A stretch of 10,351 nucleotides of DNA from the NCBI GenBank assembly GCA_029266015.1, contig JAJUFK010000069.1, forward strand, positions 1-10,351, written 5' to 3'. The stretch comes from Bacteroidota bacterium (GTDB lineage Bacteria; Bacteroidota; Bacteroidia; Bacteroidales; UBA1715). Positions 6,225 through 10,351 of the stretch are shown in pieces. The notes beneath the pieces are model-generated. The model was not told the origin of the DNA. It worked only from the letters and a program-made list of their open reading frames with translations, and did not search any database. Positions within the stretch are counted from its first letter, which is position 1. The number at the start of each line of letters is the position of its first letter. Made by a program: the position numbers and the translations under genes.

Positions 6225-6833
6225 ATGAAACAAATAGGCATTATTTTACTCGTATTAAGTTTGTTAGTAAATTTCTCTCAAGCTCAAGAACAACAGCAAT
6301 TTGACGATGCAGCAGATTCTATATATTTAAAATGTTTGTATGAACATAAACAGTATGTTTCATTAAATTTACTGCAATTTGTTGTAGGTACAGCAAATCT
6401 TAATTATGAATTATTTATATCGAAACAATTTTCGATGAAAATAGGAGCAGGAACTATAATAGGATATAGAATTTTTGTAGATGATTACGAAAACTGTTTA
6501 CCCGGAGGTTATTATTATACAGTAGAACCGCGTTGGTATACATTTCAATCTACTAAAAATTGTTGGATGCAAATAGGGGTAGGTGCATCTTATAAATATT
6601 GGAATTATACTGAAAATAAAGTTGAGGAAATTAGTATTGATGATAATACTTCAAGATTACGTTATACTAAAGTTCCACAAATTCATCATCAGGGTGGAGT
6701 TTCACTTATCGGAAAACATCCTGTTTCCGGAGGTTTTACATTTGAATATCAGGCAGGAATAGCTGCAGGCGTTCGAAAAAATACATTTATGCTAACTCCT
6801 AACGTAGGTTTTTCAATAGGTTGGATTTTTTAA
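6225..6833 (+). CDS. Secreted, probable outer-membrane beta-barrel protein of unknown function
   Basis: A 202-residue protein with a clear Sec signal peptide: MKQ, a hydrophobic core at 4-16, then NFSQA with likely signal peptidase I cleavage after A20. No lipobox cysteine is present. The mature part alternates hydrophobic and polar residues with many Gly and aromatic positions, for example YVSLNLLQFVVGTANLNYEL (44-63), FSMKIGAGTIIGYRIF (69-84), WMQIGVGASYKYW (114-126) and TPNVGFSIGWIF (191-202). It ends in phenylalanine, the usual last residue of outer-membrane barrels. This suggests a small barrel of about eight strands, similar in style to DUF3575-like proteins, but I do not recognise a specific family. 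It stands alone between a terminator and a convergent gene 14 bases away, so it has its own promoter. Location is fairly sure; role is unknown. Confidence 0.72.
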   Translation: MKQIGIILLVLSLLVNFSQAQEQQQFDDAADSIYLKCLYEHKQYVSLNLLQFVVGTANLNYELFISKQFSMKIGAGTIIGYRIFVDDYENCLPGGYYYTVEPRWYTFQSTKNCWMQIGVGASYKYWNYTENKVEEISIDDNTSRLRYTKVPQIHHQGGVSLIGKHPVSGGFTFEYQAGIAAGVRKNTFMLTPNVGFSIGWIF

Positions 6834-6847
6834 ATAGTGCTTTGATG

Positions 6848-7507
6848 TTAAATATCAATCATTTTATGTCTTATTGCATATTTAACTAATTCTACTGTAG
6901 ATTTTAATTCAAGTTTTTGCATTATATTGTTTTTGTGAGATTCTACGGTTCGTATGCTAATAAATAATTTATCAGCTATTTCTTTGTTGCTAAGCCCTTC
7001 TGCAAATAATACTATAATTTCTAATTCACGTTTTGTTAATTGCACTTGAGGTTCATCTTTTTCTTTTGAAGCATTTTTTGTTTTGCGAATAAAACTTTTG
7101 AGTAATACTTCAGAAACTTCTGTGTTGTAATATTCAGAACCGGTACTTACTTTATGAATAGCTTCTAAGAGTTCTGCCTGAGATGTTGTTTTTGGTAAAT
7201 ACCCTTTCGCTCCGGCTTCAATAGAATTAGTTATGAATTCATCACTCATATGCATGCTGAGAATAAGGATATTAAGATTCGGATATTTTTCTATTGCTTT
7301 TTGAGTTAATTCAATGCCGGTAGTATCTGTTAGATTTATATCCATTAAAATAACGGTTGGAATTTTTGTTGCCAGAATGTTCCAAAATTCTTCACCACTT
7401 GAAGCTTCACCAATAATTTCAATGCTATTATCGTCTGATATAAGAGCTTTTATGCCATCTCTTACAATTTTGTGGTCATCAACTAATAAAACACTAATTT
7501 TTTTCAT
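6848..7507 (-). CDS. NarL/LuxR-type two-component response regulator
   Basis: A 219-residue DNA-binding regulator, the usual length of the NarL/FixJ family. The receiver domain (about 3-120) has the acidic pair D10-D11, the phosphoacceptor D56 in LMDINL, S84 as the switch serine and K106 in YLPKT. A linker (about 121-153) rich in Lys and Glu leads to a LuxR-type helix-turn-helix (about 155-215) with LTKRELEIIVL (157-167), GLSNKEIADKL (171-181) and the recognition segment SIRTVESHKNNIMQKL (184-199). All phosphorylation residues are intact. The gene starts 7 bases after the stop of the histidine kinase gene, so the two are co-transcribed and are almost certainly cognate. Target genes cannot be read from the sequence. 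It converges with the outer-membrane protein gene, and no intrinsic terminator is evident in the 14 bases between them. Confidence 0.93.
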   Translation of the reverse strand: MKKISVLLVDDHKIVRDGIKALISDDNSIEIIGEASSGEEFWNILATKIPTVILMDINLTDTTGIELTQKAIEKYPNLNILILSMHMSDEFITNSIEAGAKGYLPKTTSQAELLEAIHKVSTGSEYYNTEVSEVLLKSFIRKTKNASKEKDEPQVQLTKRELEIIVLFAEGLSNKEIADKLFISIRTVESHKNNIMQKLELKSTVELVKYAIRHKMIDI

Positions 7508-7514
7508 AAGAGTA

Positions 7515-9629
7515 TTATTTTAAGTTATTTTGAGGTAAAGGTATTCTAATATCAATATATACACCTTTCCCGGGTGCCGATGTAATAGTTATTTGTCCTT
7601 TAAGTATACTTACACGTTCTTGCATGGAATACAATCCGTTGCCACGTTGTTGTAATGAAGCCTCATCGAAGCCAATACCGTTATCTTCAATGATTAATCT
7701 AACTTTTGAAGGTTCTTGTATTAACATGATTGACATTTCAGTTGCTTTTGAATGTTTAACAGCATTATGTATGGCTTCTTGAGTAATACGGTAAATATAG
7801 CTTTTAACACGATCATCAGGTATTTTTGTAACTGTTTCGGCATCATAATGAATAGTAATACCGGTGTTTTTTTCGGTTTCGTCACATAATTTTTGTATTG
7901 CAAGTTTAAGTCCAATATCGCGAAGTGCAGAGGGCATAAGATTGTTTGATACTCTTCGCACGTCTTGAATAGTTTGATTTACAAATGATTTAATGGTTTC
8001 TAATATTTCAGTATTTTTTTCAGTATCATGTAATTTAAGCATTTCTAAACGCATTTTTATGCCAATAAGTGATTGACCTATTCCATCATGTAATTCTCTT
8101 GATAATCGTTTTCGTTCGTCTTCTTGTCCGTCAATAAATGAAGTTACACGTTTATTGCGTTCTTCTTGCAATTTCAGTTCACTATTTCTTCGGTCAGAAA
8201 TATCACGTATAACCATAGCACCCACAACATTACCTTCGTATTCTATGGGGTTTTCGATTATTTCAACCGGAAATAAAGAACCGTCTTTTCTAATACAATC
8301 TGTTTCAAAACTGTGTTTTTGAGGGTGTTGTTTTAAAATGTCTGGATTTGGAATAATTACACACGTTTGAATAAACATGCCTACCAACTCTTCAGATTTA
8401 AATTGAGTAAGATTTGTAATTGCTTGGTTTATGAGTAAAATAGTTCCTCTATTATGCAATATAATTCCATCGGTGGTAGCTTGGTAAAAATGGTGAAGTC
8501 TTTTTTCTCGTTCACGTAATATTTTTGTTTGTTCCATTATTTGAACAGACATATGATTAAAAGATTCTGTTAACTCGCCAACTTCATCTTTTGATTCTAT
8601 TTCAATAGTTTTTCCGTAATTTCCTTTTGCAATTTCGTTTGCAACGGTACGAAGTTTTATTAATGGATTTGTAATACGCAATGATATGATAAATGCAAAG
8701 ACAGAAAGCATAAGAATAATAAAACCACTCATTAATACAATATCATTCCTTATAGCAAAAACCGGTATCATTACCTCTTTAAAATCAATTTCTGCCATAA
8801 TAGCCCATTCAAGCGAATATAAATTAATAGTAGAATATGAGCTTAATACATCAATGCCTCTGTAATCTTTAATAATTTTAGTTCCTGTATTATGGTTAAA
8901 TGATTCATGAACAGCTTCGGTATTTACATGTGTTTGAAGAAGAGATTGGTCTTTAAAACGCGATGAACTTCGCATGCGTAAATCTTTGCCCACTAAATAC
9001 GATTCGCCACTTTCACCTAATCCGCCAAATGCATTTTTTTCGAGCATAATTTCATTTATTGCCTGAGGCGAAATGCAGATAATGAGAATAGATGATTTTT
9101 TTATATTTGAAATAATAGGAGATGCAATAAAAATAGAATATTCGGAGTATATTTTTTTGTAATCAAATACTTCTGTTTTATTATTTTTGGCAATTTGTTT
9201 TGCAATAGCAAATAGGGTATCTTTTTCAGTTTCTGTTAAGAGAATATTTTCTGTTGATACTTGTCTTATTTTTTTTGAATGTATTAATTTTTTATTGGGT
9301 TGAACAATATGAATAGATGAGATGTAATTGCCTTTTAATAAAAAAGAATCAAGTTGAGAAGTGTTAATTATGGTTGAATCTAAATCAGTATAATTAAACA
9401 ATTCCGGGGTGGAGGCTAATAATTCAGTTTCTTTGATTCTATCATGAAAAAAATGTTGAAGTCTGGCTTTTTTAACTTCACGTACTGAAGTTAATTGCTC
9501 AAATGAACGATTTAGAATAGCTTCTCGAGCACTTTTAAATGAATAAACACCTAACATGCTTACAGCAATAAAACCTAATGTTATATAAAATATAACAAGT
9601 TTTTCGCGTATTGTTAAATCTAATCTCAT
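7515..9629 (-). CDS. Membrane sensor histidine kinase (Cache-like, HAMP, PAS, HisKA_3, HATPase)
   Basis: A 704-residue inner-membrane kinase. Transmembrane helices lie at about 11-31 and 296-318. The roughly 265 periplasmic residues between them contain GESGESYLVGKDLRMRSSSR (205-224), a pattern typical of double-Cache ligand sensors. A HAMP domain follows (about 318-370, with NPLIKL and ESKDEVGEL), then a PAS domain (about 375-480, ending VVGAMVIRDISDR) and a HisKA_3 dimerisation domain with the phosphoacceptor H514 in RELHDGIGQ. The ATPase domain (about 605-698) shows the N-box N622 in EAIHNAVKHS, G1 DNGIGF (649-654) and G2 RGNGLYSM (662-669). This NarX/DesK-like core matches a LuxR-type partner, and the next gene is one. 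The ATG at 9629 places the start just before the first membrane helix. The ligand is unknown; Cache domains of this kind commonly bind small organic molecules. Confidence 0.92.
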   Translation of the reverse strand: MRLDLTIREKLVIFYITLGFIAVSMLGVYSFKSAREAILNRSFEQLTSVREVKKARLQHFFHDRIKETELLASTPELFNYTDLDSTIINTSQLDSFLLKGNYISSIHIVQPNKKLIHSKKIRQVSTENILLTETEKDTLFAIAKQIAKNNKTEVFDYKKIYSEYSIFIASPIISNIKKSSILIICISPQAINEIMLEKNAFGGLGESGESYLVGKDLRMRSSSRFKDQSLLQTHVNTEAVHESFNHNTGTKIIKDYRGIDVLSSYSTINLYSLEWAIMAEIDFKEVMIPVFAIRNDIVLMSGFIILMLSVFAFIISLRITNPLIKLRTVANEIAKGNYGKTIEIESKDEVGELTESFNHMSVQIMEQTKILREREKRLHHFYQATTDGIILHNRGTILLINQAITNLTQFKSEELVGMFIQTCVIIPNPDILKQHPQKHSFETDCIRKDGSLFPVEIIENPIEYEGNVVGAMVIRDISDRRNSELKLQEERNKRVTSFIDGQEDERKRLSRELHDGIGQSLIGIKMRLEMLKLHDTEKNTEILETIKSFVNQTIQDVRRVSNNLMPSALRDIGLKLAIQKLCDETEKNTGITIHYDAETVTKIPDDRVKSYIYRITQEAIHNAVKHSKATEMSIMLIQEPSKVRLIIEDNGIGFDEASLQQRGNGLYSMQERVSILKGQITITSAPGKGVYIDIRIPLPQNNLK

Positions 9630-9679
9630 TAAAGCAACGAATTGTAATCGTATTGTTTATATTAGTTTTTAATTATAAA

Positions 9680-9687
9680 CAAATATA
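9680..9687 (-). promoter_or_regulatory. Candidate -7 box for the histidine kinase-regulator operon
   Basis: On the minus strand these bases read TATATTTG, an exact TAnnTTTG match. No TTG is found at the usual distance upstream (a TTG 12 bases away is too close), so the -33 half is missing. A start near 9674 would leave about 45 bases before the ATG at 9629. In this A/T-rich DNA a chance match is possible. Confidence 0.4.
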
Positions 9688-9771
9688 ATAAAATAGTATC
9701 AATATTTAATTTAATATGTTATTTTAATTACAATTTATAACCTTTACTGGTGTTTTATGGTAGATGTTATT

Positions 9772-10350
9772 TTATACCATTTGCATGCTTTGTAATCGTT
9801 TGTATGCTCCATTTTTAGCAACTAATTCTTCGTGAGAACCTCGTTCTACAATTGCTCCGTCTTGTAATACAATAATTTCATCGGCATTTTTAATTGTTGA
9901 CAATCTATGAGCAATTATAAGTGATGTACGATCTTTCATTAGGTGTTCTAATGCGTTTTGAACCAATCTTTCTGATTCTGTATCAAGAGCAGAAGTAGCT
10001 TCATCTAAAATTAAGATTTGAGGATTTTTCATGATAGCTCTTGCTATACTTATTCGTTGTCTTTGTCCTCCGGATAATTTACTTCCCTGATCTCCAATGT
10101 TTGTTTGATATCCTTGAGGTGTTTCCATTATAAAATCATGAGCATTGGCTAATTTTGCAGCTTCTATAACTTTAGCTTCATCGGGATTTTCAATACCAAA
10201 AGCAATGTTGTTAAAAATAGTATCGTTAAACAAAATAGAATCTTGAGTAACAATTCCGATGAGGCTACGTAAGTCATTTAATTTTATATCTTTAATAGAT
10301 ATATTATCTATTAAAATATCTCCTTGTTCTACTTCGTAAAAACGAGGTAG
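9772..10350 (-). CDS. ABC exporter ATPase domain, MsbA-like, C-terminal part (5' end beyond window)
   Basis: The frame stays open to the right edge, giving the last 192 residues of the protein; the frame upstream of the TTG at 10231-10233 is coding (it includes LPRFYEVEQGDILIDN), so that TTG is internal. This is the nucleotide-binding domain of a membrane-fused ABC exporter. Visible parts are the Q-loop VTQDSILFND (34-43 of the fragment), the signature LSGGQ (92-96), Walker B ILILDEATSALD with D116 and E117, and the switch histidine H148 in IIAHRLST. Walker A and the membrane domain lie outside the window. Wording such as LPRFYEVEQG and DGAIVERGSHEEL resembles MsbA and related lipid or drug exporters, so lipid A-core or other lipid flipping is plausible but unproven. 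The gene ends 142 bases upstream of the histidine kinase; no clear terminator is seen between them. Confidence 0.88.
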   Translation of the reverse strand, partial: LPRFYEVEQGDILIDNISIKDIKLNDLRSLIGIVTQDSILFNDTIFNNIAFGIENPDEAKVIEAAKLANAHDFIMETPQGYQTNIGDQGSKLSGGQRQRISIARAIMKNPQILILDEATSALDTESERLVQNALEHLMKDRTSLIIAHRLSTIKNADEIIVLQDGAIVERGSHEELVAKNGAYKRLQSMQMV

Positions 10351-10351
10351 T

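Noticed and set aside
7314..7523. 69-codon plus-strand open frame antisense to the response regulator
   Set aside because: It is a shadow of the receiver domain, with no independent evidence.
7721..7915. 64-codon minus-strand frame inside the histidine kinase
   Set aside because: It is an alternate frame within the conserved HATPase domain and has no features of its own.
9630..9771. Possible terminator for the ABC exporter gene on the minus strand
   Set aside because: Only a weak 5-bp ATAAC/GTTAT pairing with a long loop and no clear T-run was found.

Overview
The window is AT-rich (roughly 30% GC by eye) and looks like the chromosome of a member of the Bacteroidota. Four things point there. 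Perfect or near-perfect TAnnTTTG -7 boxes precede several genes, and there is little Shine-Dalgarno signal. There is a DUF3109-type Cys-rich protein. L25 is of the long, two-domain TL5/CTC kind. The fused RibBA and short ManA sequences fit the same group. The genus cannot be named from this sequence. No mobile element, CRISPR array, tRNA or rRNA gene was seen.

Layout, plus strand, 1-4186: a tightly packed run of genes that very likely forms one transcript. It holds the 3' end of a GT4-type glycosyltransferase, a membrane GT2 glycosyltransferase, ribBA (riboflavin synthesis), manA (mannose-6-phosphate isomerase) and a DUF3109 protein. Junctions are -17, -35, +26 and -1 bases. The glycosyltransferases and ManA fit surface-sugar synthesis; RibBA and DUF3109 appear to be housekeeping passengers.

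Plus strand, 4327-5965: prs (PRPP synthase), then rplY/ctc (ribosomal protein L25). Between them is a very compact control region. A consensus promoter (TTTG-N18-TATATTTG) abuts an intrinsic terminator hairpin, and an 80-odd-base leader to rplY follows. That leader contains a hairpin that can be paired as a copy of 5S rRNA loop E, the site L25 binds. This is the most interesting observation in the window and suggests that L25 controls its own synthesis. A clear terminator follows rplY.

Plus strand, 6225-6833: a monocistronic, secreted, probable outer-membrane beta-barrel protein of unknown role. It converges with a minus-strand two-component pair, 9629 down to 6848. This pair is a 704-residue membrane histidine kinase (Cache-like sensor, HAMP, PAS, HisKA_3, HATPase) followed 7 bases later by a NarL/LuxR-type response regulator. 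Beyond it, running off the right edge on the minus strand, is the C-terminal ATPase part of an MsbA-like ABC exporter.

Most of the window is ordinary core and envelope metabolism. No multi-gene system that looks new was found; the rplY leader is the feature worth following up.
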